NCBI GenBank assembly: GCA_903970465.1
Contig: CAJCIO010000149.1
Location: 1-64,000, forward strand
DNA length: 64,000 nucleotides
Reading direction: 5' to 3'
DNA from: Gammaproteobacteria bacterium
Lineage (GTDB): Bacteria > Pseudomonadota > Gammaproteobacteria > Pseudomonadales > Pseudomonadaceae
The notes under the pieces: model-generated
What the model saw: only the letters and a program-made list of their open reading frames with translations
What the model was told of the DNA's origin: nothing
Databases searched by the model: none
Position numbers and translations under genes: made by a program
Part shown: in pieces, positions 35,371-45,104 of the stretch
Layout: every line of letters starts with the position of its first letter
Numbering within the stretch: the stretch's first letter is position 1

Positions 35371-37877
35371 TGACCCGCCTGCCCTTGCCGCGCCTGTTCA
35401 GCCTCGCCCTGCGCCAACTGTTGCGCGACGCCCGCTCCGGCGAGCTGCGCGTGCTTTTTTTCGCCTTGCTGGTGGCCGTCACCGCCAGCACCGCCATCGG
35501 CTATTTCGGCGCTCGCCTGAACGGCGCCATGCTCCTGCGCGCCACCGAATTCCTCGGTGCCGACCTGGTGCTGCAAGGATCCAGTGCGGCGCGCCCCGAG
35601 CAGTTGCAGGCCGCCCCGACACTGTCGCACGCTCGGGTAGCGGAATTCACCAGTGTGATCGCCACCGATACCGGCATCCAGTTATCCAGTATCAAGGCGG
35701 TCGACAACCAATACCCTTTGCGCGGCGAACTCAAGAGCGCCGCCGAGCCCTATGGTGCTGAGACCGCCGGCAACCGGCCCGCGCCCGGTGAGGCGTGGGT
35801 CGAGCCGCGCCTGCTGGCGGCCGTCAACCTGAAAATCGGTGACAGCATCGATGTCGGCCAGAAAACCCTGCGCCTGAGCCGGGTGCTGACCTACGAGCCG
35901 GACCGTGCCGGCAACTTCTACAGCCTGACCCCACGGGTGATGATCAACCTTGCTGACTTGCCCGCGACCGGCATCATCCAGCCGGGCAGCCGAGTCACCT
36001 ACCGCGAATTATGGAGTGGCCCAGCTGAAGCGTTGGCAACCTGGCGCCAGGCGCTCTCTGAACACCTGGATCCCAATCAACGATTGCTCGACTCCCGCGA
36101 CAGCAACCAGCAGATCGGCGGCGCCTTGGGCAAGGCCGAACGCTACCTGAACATGGCGAGCCTGGTCGCGGTCCTGCTGGCCGGCGTCGCGGTGGCGTTG
36201 TCGGCCAGCCGCTACGCCTTGCGCCGCTTCGACGCCAGCGCGCTGTTGCGCTGCCTGGGGCTGTCACGCCGCGAGGTCCTGCTGCTGTACTGCATTCAAT
36301 TGGCGGTGCTCGGTGGCCTGGCCTGCGTTGCCGGCGCGCTGCTGGGCTGGGTCGCGCAATTGGGGCTGTTCGCCCTGCTGCAAGGCCTGCTGCCAGGCAC
36401 ATTGCCCGCCGGCGGCGCGCTGCCGGCATTGGCGGGCATCGCCACTGGCTTGGTGGCACTCGCCGGTTTCGCCTTGCCACCATTGGCCGGGCTGGGGCGC
36501 GTTCCGCCGCTGCGCGTGCTGCGCCGGGACCTGCTGCCGGTGGCCACCAGCACCTGGGCAACCTACGGCCTCGCGCTGCTGGCCCTGGGACTGATCATGT
36601 GGCGCCTGAGCCTCGACTTGCTCCTGACCTTTGCCCTGCTCGGCGGTGGCCTGATCGCCGCCCTGCTGCTGGGCGGCCTGTTGCTGCTGGGCCTGCAAAG
36701 CCTGCGCCGCCTGCTAGTCGACGCGCCCCTGCCGTGGCGCCTGGGCCTGGGGCAGTTGCTGCGCCATCCCCTCGCTGCTGCCGGCCAGGCGTTGGCGTTC
36801 GGCTTGATCCTGTTGTCAATGGCGCTGATCGCGCTGCTGCGTGGTGAGCTGCTGGACACCTGGCAAAATCAGCTGCCCAAGGATGCGCCGAATTACTTCG
36901 TGCTCAATATCCTGCCCGCCGAAAAGCAGGCGTTCGCCGATCATCTGCGCGATATCTCCGCGCGCGCCGCGCCTTTGTATCCGATCGTGCCGGGGCGGCT
37001 GACGACCATCAACGGCAAACCGGTGGCCGAGTTCGTCACCGCCGATTCGCGCGGCGAGAACGCCACGCAACGGGACCTGAGCCTGACCTGGTCAGCCGAC
37101 CTGCCCAGCGGCAACCGCATTACGGCGGGACAATGGTGGAGCACCACCACTGCCGCGAACGACAGCGATGTGCCGGGCGTATCGGTCGAAGCGAAACTGG
37201 CCGACAGCCTGAAGCTCAAGGTGGGCGACACGCTGACTTTCAACGTCGCCGGCATGATCCGCGACGTCAAGGTCACCAGCCTGCGTGACGTCAGCTGGGA
37301 CAACTTTCAGCCCAACTTTTTCATGATCTTTCAGCCTGGCACCCTCCAGGACCTGCCGACCACCTACCTCACCAGCTTCTATCTGGCGCCGGGTCACGAC
37401 CAGCAGATCGTCGAACTGGCTCGAGCCTTCCCGGCGGCTACGCTGCTGCAAGTCGAGGCCTTGCTTGAACAATTGCGCAGCATCCTGGCCCAAGTCACCC
37501 TCGCGGTGGAGTACGTGTTGCTGTTCGTGCTGGCAGCGGGCATGACGGTGCTGTTCTCGGGCTTGCAGGCGACGCTCGACGAACGCATCCGCCAAGGCGC
37601 ACTGTTGCGCGCCTTGGGTGCGCAGCGGCGTTTGCTGATCAAGGCGCGGCGTATCGAATTCGGCCTGCTGGGTGCCGCCAGTGGCTTGCTGGCGGCACTG
37701 GGCACCGAATTGATCAGCTGGGTGCTGTACCGCTTCGCCTTCCACCTGCAATGGAGCCCGCACCCTTCGCTGCTGGTATTGCCGCTGATAGGCGCACTGC
37801 TGATCGGCGGGGCCGGTATATTCGGCACACGCCGGGCACTGAATGCCAGCCCGTTGACGGTGCTACGTGAAGGTTAA
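35370..37877 (+). CDS. FtsX-type ABC permease (YbbP-like)
   Basis: This 835-residue inner-membrane protein has one N-terminal transmembrane helix, a large periplasmic domain (about 45-265), FtsX helices (about 270-500), a second periplasmic domain (about 505-680) and three final helices. Duplicated FtsX modules mark the YbbP family. It starts at ATG 35370, inside the ATPase stop codon. It is followed nine bases after its stop by greB, probably within the same transcript. Confidence 0.92.
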   Translation: MTRLPLPRLFSLALRQLLRDARSGELRVLFFALLVAVTASTAIGYFGARLNGAMLLRATEFLGADLVLQGSSAARPEQLQAAPTLSHARVAEFTSVIATDTGIQLSSIKAVDNQYPLRGELKSAAEPYGAETAGNRPAPGEAWVEPRLLAAVNLKIGDSIDVGQKTLRLSRVLTYEPDRAGNFYSLTPRVMINLADLPATGIIQPGSRVTYRELWSGPAEALATWRQALSEHLDPNQRLLDSRDSNQQIGGALGKAERYLNMASLVAVLLAGVAVALSASRYALRRFDASALLRCLGLSRREVLLLYCIQLAVLGGLACVAGALLGWVAQLGLFALLQGLLPGTLPAGGALPALAGIATGLVALAGFALPPLAGLGRVPPLRVLRRDLLPVATSTWATYGLALLALGLIMWRLSLDLLLTFALLGGGLIAALLLGGLLLLGLQSLRRLLVDAPLPWRLGLGQLLRHPLAAAGQALAFGLILLSMALIALLRGELLDTWQNQLPKDAPNYFVLNILPAEKQAFADHLRDISARAAPLYPIVPGRLTTINGKPVAEFVTADSRGENATQRDLSLTWSADLPSGNRITAGQWWSTTTAANDSDVPGVSVEAKLADSLKLKVGDTLTFNVAGMIRDVKVTSLRDVSWDNFQPNFFMIFQPGTLQDLPTTYLTSFYLAPGHDQQIVELARAFPAATLLQVEALLEQLRSILAQVTLAVEYVLLFVLAAGMTVLFSGLQATLDERIRQGALLRALGAQRRLLIKARRIEFGLLGAASGLLAALGTELISWVLYRFAFHLQWSPHPSLLVLPLIGALLIGGAGIFGTRRALNASPLTVLREG

Positions 37878-37886
37878 GGACAGGTC

Positions 37887-38384
37887 GTGAGCGAGAACAA
37901 GGTTTTCAGTACCAAGATCATTACCCGCGAGGGCCATGAAGCCCTGAAAAAAGAGCTGGACTACTTGTGGCGCGAGTACCGCCCGGAGATTACCCAAAAG
38001 GTCGCATGGGCGGCCTCGCTCGGCGATCGCAGCGAGAACGCCGATTACCAGTACAACAAAAAACTGCTGCGCGAAATTGACCGCCGGGTGCGCTACCTGC
38101 GCAAACGCCTCGAAGACATGCGCGTGGTCGACTACGCGCAGGAACAGGAAGGCCGGGTGTTTTTTGGCGCTTGGGTGGAGATCGAGAACGACGCCGGAGA
38201 AACCAAGCGCTTTCGCGTGGTCGGCTACGACGAGATCTACCAGCGCATGGATTACATCTCGATCGACTCGCCCATGGCCCGGGCACTGCTGAAAAAGCAG
38301 GTCGACGACGAAGCCATGGTGCAGACCCCCACCGGTGAGGTCTGCTGGTGGATCACGCTGATCGAGTACAACAAGGCGCAGTGA
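37887..38384 (+). CDS. greB: Transcription elongation factor GreB
   Basis: This 165-residue factor makes RNA polymerase cleave backtracked transcripts. It has the N-terminal coiled coil (TREGHEALKKELDYLWREYRP) with acidic tip, GDRSENADYQYNK, and the C-terminal FKBP-like domain; residues RYLRKRLEDM place it in GreB rather than GreA. The start is GTG at 37887 with TAAGGA upstream. It faces the DUF6231 gene with adjacent stops. Confidence 0.96.
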   Translation: MSENKVFSTKIITREGHEALKKELDYLWREYRPEITQKVAWAASLGDRSENADYQYNKKLLREIDRRVRYLRKRLEDMRVVDYAQEQEGRVFFGAWVEIENDAGETKRFRVVGYDEIYQRMDYISIDSPMARALLKKQVDDEAMVQTPTGEVCWWITLIEYNKAQ

Positions 38385-38693
38385 TCAACCCAGCGTGATC
38401 AAGCCCTGCCGGGCTATGCGGGTGATGTGCCCCAACACGTCCTCGCACTGCTCTGAGCTGGGCGCCTGGACCACCGCCAGATCGAAGCGATCCGTGGCGA
38501 AACCGGCCAGGGCGGTAGAGTCATCGGTGAACTGGATCAGGAAGGCACTGGGCTTGCCACCACGGCGCGGCCAGCCATCGAGGCAGCGCAGCAGGGTCGG
38601 CTGATGACTGCCAGCGAGAAGAATGCGAGGGTTGCGGGCGACCGGGCTCGAAGTGGCGGGAGCCTTGGACAGGTCGGGGCGCGGGTTGCTCAT
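38385..38693 (-). CDS. Conserved hypothetical protein (DUF6231-like)
   Basis: This 102-residue protein has an N-terminal Ser/Pro-rich start and a compact domain with RILLAGSHQPTLLRCL and RFDLAVVQAP, reminiscent of a small Rossmann-like fold. Pseudomonads carry such a gene next to greB. ATG at 38693 (MSNPRPDLS) is used; the longer frame from a GTG at 38744 is possible. Its stop abuts that of greB. Function unknown. Confidence 0.75.
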   Translation of the reverse strand: MSNPRPDLSKAPATSSPVARNPRILLAGSHQPTLLRCLDGWPRRGGKPSAFLIQFTDDSTALAGFATDRFDLAVVQAPSSEQCEDVLGHITRIARQGLITLG

Positions 38694-38950
38694 GTTTGGG
38701 ATCTCGGCCTCCAGATTCCGCTTGGCAGCGGTGGGAGGCAACACCGAACCAGCGCTTTAGCGGTATTTGACGAGCCTGTGGCCCGTCGGCGCCCCGCAAG
38801 TAGCTGTTTAAATCGGCGCAGGTAGCAATGCTAGAGAAGCTGGCCTATGGCTGTCAACGGTGAATCTTGAAACATCTTCGGCCTGTAAGGCCTCAGCGAA
38901 GAGGCCCGTGAAACCAGCGCATCATCTGTGCAGCGTCATCGCTCCACAAC

Positions 38951-39385
38951 TCACCGAGCGATCACCCGATCCAGCGACAGCTTGCCTGCGCCTTCGAGCA
39001 AAACCGCCACGGTTCCACCCAGCAGCGCCAGGGCGAATTCATAGCCGTTATTGGCCATGAACAAACCGTTGTGGATGTGTACCGAGAGGATGGCGACCAC
39101 CAAGGTGATCGACAACACCGCCGCCGCTGGCCGCACCAGCAATCCGAAGAGCAATGCCAGACCGCCGAAGAATTCAGCGCCACCCGACATCAAGGCCATC
39201 AGCAAGCCCGGCGCTAGCCCGATACTTTCCATCCACTGCGCGGTACCCGTCAGGCCATAACCGCCAAACAGCCCAAAGAGTTTCTGCGAGCCGTGGGCGG
39301 CGAAGATCACTCCGATGGCGATACGCAAGAAGGTAATGCCCCAGTTGGCGCGAGTGGTCAGTACGGTTTTGATCAACGTGTTCAT
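38951..39385 (-). CDS. DoxX family membrane protein
   Basis: This 144-residue protein has four transmembrane helices with the DoxX signatures GVIFAAHGSQKLFG and GLALLFGLLVRPAAA. Members are thought to act in membrane redox or detoxification roles, often with quinone or thiol enzymes. It is isolated here, and the 110 bases upstream are very AT-rich. The substrate cannot be assigned. Confidence 0.88.
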   Translation of the reverse strand: MNTLIKTVLTTRANWGITFLRIAIGVIFAAHGSQKLFGLFGGYGLTGTAQWMESIGLAPGLLMALMSGGAEFFGGLALLFGLLVRPAAAVLSITLVVAILSVHIHNGLFMANNGYEFALALLGGTVAVLLEGAGKLSLDRVIAR

Positions 39386-39501
39386 GGTGTGGAGTCCTGT
39401 GTTCGATTCGAGTGAGTGTCTACGTTGGACGCCATACTAATCGAGACAGGAGATATTTAAAGCGCAATAAACGCAATATTATTATCGATATAATCGATAC
39501 A

Positions 39502-40980
39502 TCAGCGTTCAGCCAACTTTCGTCCTTGTGGCTCCAGGGATTCACGTTCGCGGTCGAAGGCCAGGTAATACTTGTTCACGCTATTCACATAGCTCACGGG
39601 TCCCATGCCCACCTGCTCCATGGCTACGCGCTCGACCTGGAAGAACCAGCGGTCGGGGTTAAGGCCGCGCTTGCGGGCTTCGGCGCGCATGGCCTGGACA
39701 CGCTCCGGGCCGAGGTTGTACGCCGCCAGCACAAAGGCCATGCGTTCACGCTCGTTGAGTTTATGGCTGGAGAAAAACTTGCGCTGCAGCATCGCCAGAT
39801 ACTTGGCGCCGGCCTGCACGTTGCCGTCGACTTCCTGGATGTTGCCAACGCCGACCCGCTGCGCTGCGGCCGGCGTGATCTGCAACAGCCCGGTGGCGCC
39901 ACCGGCCCCCCGCGCCGTCGGATTGAGCGCTGATTCCTTGAATGCCAACGCGGCCAGATTCAACCAGTCCATGCCCTGCTGGTGCGCCGTGCGTTGCAGC
40001 AGCGGGCGCAGTTGCTCGAGGCGCCGGCGATCAGCCGACGCCAGCGGATAGTGGACCTTGTACAAGCGCGCATAGGCTTTGACGAACGCCGTGTCCTGAT
40101 CGGCCGGCGCCTGATAAGCGCCGACGAAGCGGTCCACCGTGGCACCCAGCAATGGCGCATTGGTCCGGGTAAACCAGCTGATATGGCCCGAGCTGTCGAG
40201 TGCGACCTTACGCTGCAAGCGCAGGTTCGGCATGACCTTGGCCCAGCGCTCGGCGATTGGCTGCTCGACGGCGGTGTAGGGATAGATACCGGCCTGGACC
40301 ATCTCCAGCACATCCTCGACCGCCAGGCTGCCGTCTACCCACTCGACCTGAACCGGTCGCTGATGACGCTGCGCGAGCTTATCGTTGATAGTGTTGATCG
40401 CTTCCCCCGCTGTACTGCCGACAGGCAGCGCCAGAGTCCGGCCCGACAGCTGCTCGATACGAGTAAAAGCCCGCTCGCCCTTGTTGCCCACCACTATCAT
40501 CGGCGCGTGCTCGACGGTCGGTGCACTGGCGGTCAGGCCCTGCGCCGATGCAACATCGATACCCTCACCGGGGGCCGCGACGTCTCCCTCACCGCGCTGC
40601 AAGGAGGCGAGCAGTTGTTCCTTGGGCTTGGGGATAAGCTTGAAATGGATACGCTGCGCCGGGCTGGCATGGCCATTGAGATAGGTTTCGAAGGCTCGCA
40701 GACGCACGTTCTCGACACCGATCAGCTTGCCGTCGACCTCGCCCGAACTGTTGCGACTCTGGTTGACGAGCACGCGCAAGGTCTTGCTGCGGCGAATCTC
40801 GTCAAGATCGCGCGCCTTGGCGATGGGTGCCTTGTGGGAGGCCACCTGACGAGGCGCGCCTTTATGCCCTGCCGGCTTGTCATGCGCAGCGGCCGAATCG
40901 GCGTGGGGTGCCCCAGCCACCGCCGCCATAGGCAGCAGCAGCCCCAGGCAAGCGAGGATCAAACGTGAGGGACGAGTCAT
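39502..40980 (-). CDS. Membrane-bound lytic transglycosylase MltF-like
   Basis: This 492-residue protein has a signal peptide (about 1-24, AVAGA), a low-complexity stretch, a bacterial solute-binding domain 3 (about 60-300), and a C-terminal SLT lytic transglycosylase domain with catalytic Glu in AFKESALNP and GATGLLQITPAAAQR. This SBP-SLT order is that of MltF; there is no lipobox, so it is a MltF-2 type, soluble or weakly attached. It cleaves glycan strands to 1,6-anhydromuropeptides. ATG at 40980 is fixed by TGGAGAG upstream; the longer frame from 41109 is discarded. Confidence 0.88.
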   Translation of the reverse strand: MTRPSRLILACLGLLLPMAAVAGAPHADSAAAHDKPAGHKGAPRQVASHKAPIAKARDLDEIRRSKTLRVLVNQSRNSSGEVDGKLIGVENVRLRAFETYLNGHASPAQRIHFKLIPKPKEQLLASLQRGEGDVAAPGEGIDVASAQGLTASAPTVEHAPMIVVGNKGERAFTRIEQLSGRTLALPVGSTAGEAINTINDKLAQRHQRPVQVEWVDGSLAVEDVLEMVQAGIYPYTAVEQPIAERWAKVMPNLRLQRKVALDSSGHISWFTRTNAPLLGATVDRFVGAYQAPADQDTAFVKAYARLYKVHYPLASADRRRLEQLRPLLQRTAHQQGMDWLNLAALAFKESALNPTARGAGGATGLLQITPAAAQRVGVGNIQEVDGNVQAGAKYLAMLQRKFFSSHKLNERERMAFVLAAYNLGPERVQAMRAEARKRGLNPDRWFFQVERVAMEQVGMGPVSYVNSVNKYYLAFDRERESLEPQGRKLAER

Positions 40981-41295
40981 CCGCTCTCCAGGAAAGTAGC
41001 CGGTACCGTTCAGCGCACAAGGTTGTGTCGACCGTTGTCGTCGATAGCCAGGCCATCTACTGTCCCCGGGGCCACTCAAATGCAACAAAACGACGCAAGG
41101 CGCCACCAAAACCGCAACTTCCGGGCAGACTGAGCTGCTACTGCCGAACCTATCGACCCCGACAGCGCCCTCCCGGCGCCGCAGCCATGGTCATGATTCG
41201 CCGTAACAGACCGCCATAACCTCTTGAAGCGCTTGGCTTTAATTAAAATTATCCAGCTCTGGTATGCTTTTCGGCCTCCTGCCTGAGGTAGCACC
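40981..41295. other. Gene-free spacer between mltF-like gene and tatD
   Basis: These 315 bases lie between divergent genes. Bases 41236-41270 are AT-rich (TTTAATTAAAATTATC) and may hold the tatD promoter. No hairpin or repeat stands out. Confidence 0.5.
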
Positions 41296-42126
41296 ATGCA
41301 ACTCATCGACATCGGCGTCAATCTTACCAATGCAAGTTTTGCACGCATTCAGCCCGAAGTCCTCGAGCGGGCTTATGCCGCCGGGGTCTGCCAACTGCTC
41401 TTGACCGGCACCAGCATCGATGGCACCGAACAGGCTCTGGAACTGTGCGAACAGCTCGACGAAACCGCCGTACGCCTGTTCGCTACGGCGGGTGTGCACC
41501 CCCATAGCGCCAGTGACTGGAACGCCGACAGCGAACAACGTCTGCGCGCTCTGCTGGCCCATCCTCGGCTGCGTGCGGTGGGCGAATGCGGACTGGATTT
41601 CAATCGCGACTTCTCGCCCCGCGCCCAGCAAGAAAAGGTCTTCGAGCGGCATCTGGCCCTCGCGGTGGAGCATCGCCTGCCGGTGTTCATCCACGAGCGC
41701 GATGCCAATCAACGTCTGCTGGAAATCCTCAAGGATTACCGCGACCATTTGACGGCCGCCGTCGTGCATTGCTTTACGGGCGAGCAGCAGGCGCTATTCA
41801 GCTACCTCGACCTGGACCTGCACATCGGCATCACTGGCTGGATCTGCGATGAGCGACGCGGCACCCATCTGCATCCACTGGTGCGCGAGATCCCCCGCGG
41901 GCGCTTGATGCTCGAAAGCGATGCGCCTTATCTGTTGCCTCGCTCGTTGCGGCCCAAGCCCAAGCATGGTCGCAACGAACCGGCCTATCTGCCCGAAGTG
42001 CTGCGTGCAGTGGCCTTGCATCGTGGCGAGACCGAGGCCGACCTGGCGCAACACACCACCGCCTGCGCGCGGACGTTCTTTGCCTTGCCGGTCATTGAAG
42101 AAACAGTCGTCGAGGAAAACCGGTAG
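41296..42126 (+). CDS. tatD: TatD-type metal-dependent deoxyribonuclease
   Basis: This 276-residue TIM-barrel hydrolase starts MQLIDIGVNLTNASF, the form seen in E. coli TatD, with metal ligands in GVHPHSA, GECGLDFN, HCFTG and ESDAPYL. Family members are 3'-5' exonucleases acting on damaged or fragmented DNA. GAGG precedes the ATG. No tatABC genes are nearby, so the name reflects family only. It faces the transglutaminase gene. Confidence 0.92.
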   Translation: MQLIDIGVNLTNASFARIQPEVLERAYAAGVCQLLLTGTSIDGTEQALELCEQLDETAVRLFATAGVHPHSASDWNADSEQRLRALLAHPRLRAVGECGLDFNRDFSPRAQQEKVFERHLALAVEHRLPVFIHERDANQRLLEILKDYRDHLTAAVVHCFTGEQQALFSYLDLDLHIGITGWICDERRGTHLHPLVREIPRGRLMLESDAPYLLPRSLRPKPKHGRNEPAYLPEVLRAVALHRGETEADLAQHTTACARTFFALPVIEETVVEENR

Positions 42127-42138
42127 ACCTCGCGACGA

Positions 42139-44124
42139 TCAACTCGGTAGCCGCACCCGTGGTCGCTTCGCCAGAGCACTGCGCAGTGCTCCCAGGCGCT
42201 GAGCCAAAATAGCGTTCGAGGGTGCTGCACCGGCATAACGCTGGGCCACAAAGGCTCCGGCAAAACTATTGATCGCCGCCGCCTGTTCGGGCAGCGCCAG
42301 GGCTGCACGTTCGGCAAACGCCTGCGGGCCCTCCCCGGCCCCGCGCGGCAGACCATGGCGAGCCAGCAGGCGCTCGAAGCGCTGGAACTGGCGCAGTGCG
42401 GGCTCTTTCCGCGCCCGCCAGGGCTTGAGCAGTACCAGCGTCAGGATCAACATGATCGACACGCCGCCCACCGGCAATACCCACGCCGCCAGCCCTTTGA
42501 ACCAGGCCAGCATCAATGCGCCCTGTTGCTCGCCCTGATACCCCAGCACCCAGCGTTGCCAACCATAGTTGAGGTTGTCCCAGCCCAGGCGCAGGTCATT
42601 CAGCCAAGCCAGATTGGAGTAGCGCAACGGCGAAAACGGCGAGTCCGCGAGGAAGTCCTCATCGCTCGCCAGCGCCTCGGCCAGGCCGATATCGATGCGT
42701 TGCGGCGCCACGGCGAACGTTGGATCGACGCTGCGCCAACCCTGCCCCGGCTGCCAGTATTCGACCCAGGCATGGGCGTCATACTGGCGCACGGTGATGA
42801 ACTTGCCCGCCGGGTTCAATTCCCCGCCCTGATAACCCGCCACCACCCGCGCCGGGATACCCGCGACCCGCAACACGTAGACCATGGCACCGGCAAAGTG
42901 CGCACAGAATCCGCGGCGGCTGTCGAACAGAAAATCATCCACGGCATCCGCCCCCAACGCCTGAGGCTTGAGGGTGTAGTGGTAGTCCTGATCATGAAAG
43001 TGCGTGAGCAGCGCTTGCACCAGCGCCGGCGGCTGCGGATAGCGCGCTTTCAACTCCTGGGCCCAGGCGCGGGTACGTGGATCGCCGTTGTTGGGCAAGC
43101 GTAACGCCTGGATGCGTTCGCTATCGCTCAGGGGCTGAGGATCACGTACCACCTGGGGCCAGGAGCTCAGGCTGTAAGCGAACGGCTGGGTGATAGGGCG
43201 CTGCCGACGCAGGGCAAAATCACTGGACTGACGGACATCGGCACTCGGTGGCTGGGCAACATCCAGGGCCGCCAGCCACGGCTGCCCGCTGGCTTCCTGG
43301 ATGATTCGATAACGCCACGGCTCACCTTGCGGTTGCCAAGGGTGTACCGTACTCAGCCCTGCAAATGGCGTCTGGCTCCATCGCCGACCGTCATAGCGGT
43401 CTAGGGTCAACACACGCCAATACAGTTGATTATGCGCCGGCATCGCGGTGTCAAAGCTGACTCGGAAGGCCACGGCGGGCGAGCGGCCCAGCTCGGTGAT
43501 ATCGGCCGCCGACATGCTGTCGCTCAGGCCGGTCTGGGCCTGGTTGCCTGGCATCGGCAACGACCACAGCGGCGGCAATCGGGGGAAGAACACAAACAGC
43601 AGCAGCATCAACGGCAGCGCTTGCAGCATCAGCGCCGTCGCGGTGCGCAACGTCGCCAAGGGATTGGCCACCAGACGCGCCTGCTGCAGACCAATCAGCG
43701 CAGTGAGCAACGCGGTCACCGGCAACAGGCTGTACAGCGCCCACGGCAGACTGTCGTCGAACAGATAGCCCACCACCACGCAAAAAAAGCCCAGCAGAAT
43801 CAGCACATGGGCATCACGCTGGCTGTGCATCTCGACCAACTTGAGCAAAAACGTCGCGACCAGCAAAGCCGCAGCCGTCTCCAACCCCAATAGACGCCCG
43901 CTGGACAGGTAGACGCAAGCGGCGGTAACCAGCAGTAATCCGGCCTTCAGCCACTTGCCGGGGATGGCCGCGCGCATGCGAAACATCTGCACGCGCCACA
44001 GGCTGCAACCGAGCCACAGGGCGATCATCCATACCGGCAACTGAAAACAGAACGGCACCATGACCAGTGCCTGCGCCAGCAATAGCCAGCCGAGGCTGAT
44101 GCGCGGGATAGCGACGCCGCTCAT
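42139..44124 (-). CDS. TgpA-type transglutaminase membrane protein (DUF3488)
   Basis: This 661-residue protein has about six N-terminal helices, a periplasmic transglutaminase-like domain with catalytic Cys near 407 (RRGFCAHFAG), His near 451 (DAHAWVEYW) and Asp near 467 (DPTFAV), then one more helix near 545-565 and a C-terminal DUF4129-like tail. P. aeruginosa TgpA is essential and may act in cell-wall assembly. ATG at 44124 overlaps the DUF58 stop (ATGA); the longer frame to 44262 overlaps the neighbour. It is the last gene of the MoxR-DUF58-TgpA operon. Confidence 0.92.
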   Translation of the reverse strand: MSGVAIPRISLGWLLLAQALVMVPFCFQLPVWMIALWLGCSLWRVQMFRMRAAIPGKWLKAGLLLVTAACVYLSSGRLLGLETAAALLVATFLLKLVEMHSQRDAHVLILLGFFCVVVGYLFDDSLPWALYSLLPVTALLTALIGLQQARLVANPLATLRTATALMLQALPLMLLLFVFFPRLPPLWSLPMPGNQAQTGLSDSMSAADITELGRSPAVAFRVSFDTAMPAHNQLYWRVLTLDRYDGRRWSQTPFAGLSTVHPWQPQGEPWRYRIIQEASGQPWLAALDVAQPPSADVRQSSDFALRRQRPITQPFAYSLSSWPQVVRDPQPLSDSERIQALRLPNNGDPRTRAWAQELKARYPQPPALVQALLTHFHDQDYHYTLKPQALGADAVDDFLFDSRRGFCAHFAGAMVYVLRVAGIPARVVAGYQGGELNPAGKFITVRQYDAHAWVEYWQPGQGWRSVDPTFAVAPQRIDIGLAEALASDEDFLADSPFSPLRYSNLAWLNDLRLGWDNLNYGWQRWVLGYQGEQQGALMLAWFKGLAAWVLPVGGVSIMLILTLVLLKPWRARKEPALRQFQRFERLLARHGLPRGAGEGPQAFAERAALALPEQAAAINSFAGAFVAQRYAGAAPSNAILAQRLGALRSALAKRPRVRLPS

Positions 44125-45104
44125 GCGCCCTGCCCGTATAGCGCCAAGGCCCGCAGGCAGATTTCGCGGTGGGCCTCGCCACTGGCGCTGGCGATCAATT
44201 GTCCGGGCAGTTGCAGCGAAAATGTCCGCTGCTGCGCCGACAGCGTCAGCACCCAGTAGCACAGGCGCGACAGGCGCTGTTCGACATCGCCGCCCAGCGC
44301 CAGGAAATCCAGACTCATATCGCGTCCACGCAGCTCGGCGAACTCCTTGATCAACAAGGCGCCACCGCGGGACCAGGCTTTCCAGTGCAAGCGTCGCCAG
44401 GAGTCTCCCGGCTGATATTCCCGCAACCCTTGATAGTCATCGACGCCCTGCCCCAGGGCCCGCATGCCCTCGTCCTCGACGTCGGTAGGCGCTGTTGCCA
44501 GGGTGGGCAATTCGCCTTCCAGCGGCTGCGGATAGACCAGCACGCGCTGGCCCGGATCGATCCAGCTCCAGGCACGCAACACACCCAACGGGAAGCTGGT
44601 TTCGACACAGAACCGCGGCGCCGCCAGCCAACCGCGCTTGACGCTGGGCAGGTCCAGCTCGAGCTCTATGACATGGCCGATATCGATGTCCACTCGCTGC
44701 AAACTGCCACGCGACCAGCCTGCCGCAATCGCCTGATGCAGCTTGTCGCGGCTCTCGAGACGCAGGGTAAAACGTGCCTGCTCGCCGACGAACACCGCCC
44801 CCGACGCCACGCCGCTGACCCACAACCCCGACAGATTGCGAAAGGTATGCAGGATGGCGACCACGAAGATCGATCCCAGCAGAAAGACCAGTGCGTAGGC
44901 CAGGCTGTTCTGGTAATTGATGGCGGCCAGCAAAATGAGCAACAAGGTCAGCAAAAAGCTGCTGCCGAGGCGATTGGGCATGATGAAGATATGCCGCTGG
45001 CCAAGTTCCAGGCGCGCCACCGGTGGCGTGCGACGCGCCTGCCAGCGCCGCCAACGACGGTCCAGCGCCGCGATCAAAGCGTCGGTACTTCGCGCAGCAG
45101 CCAT
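44121..45104 (-). CDS. DUF58 domain protein
   Basis: This 327-residue protein has two N-terminal transmembrane helices (about 45-90) and a cytosolic or periplasmic VWA-like DUF58 domain with the signature LREYQPGDSWRRLHWKAWSR near 230. It overlaps the MoxR gene by 31 bases and the TgpA gene by ATGA. DUF58 proteins are usual partners of MoxR ATPases, here probably acting on an envelope complex. Confidence 0.9.
   Translation of the reverse strand: MAAARSTDALIAALDRRWRRWQARRTPPVARLELGQRHIFIMPNRLGSSFLLTLLLILLAAINYQNSLAYALVFLLGSIFVVAILHTFRNLSGLWVSGVASGAVFVGEQARFTLRLESRDKLHQAIAAGWSRGSLQRVDIDIGHVIELELDLPSVKRGWLAAPRFCVETSFPLGVLRAWSWIDPGQRVLVYPQPLEGELPTLATAPTDVEDEGMRALGQGVDDYQGLREYQPGDSWRRLHWKAWSRGGALLIKEFAELRGRDMSLDFLALGGDVEQRLSRLCYWVLTLSAQQRTFSLQLPGQLIASASGEAHREICLRALALYGQGA

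Noticed and set aside
41296..42126. Part of a Tat secretion locus
   Set aside because: TatD is a nuclease family found in many contexts; no tatABC genes are nearby.
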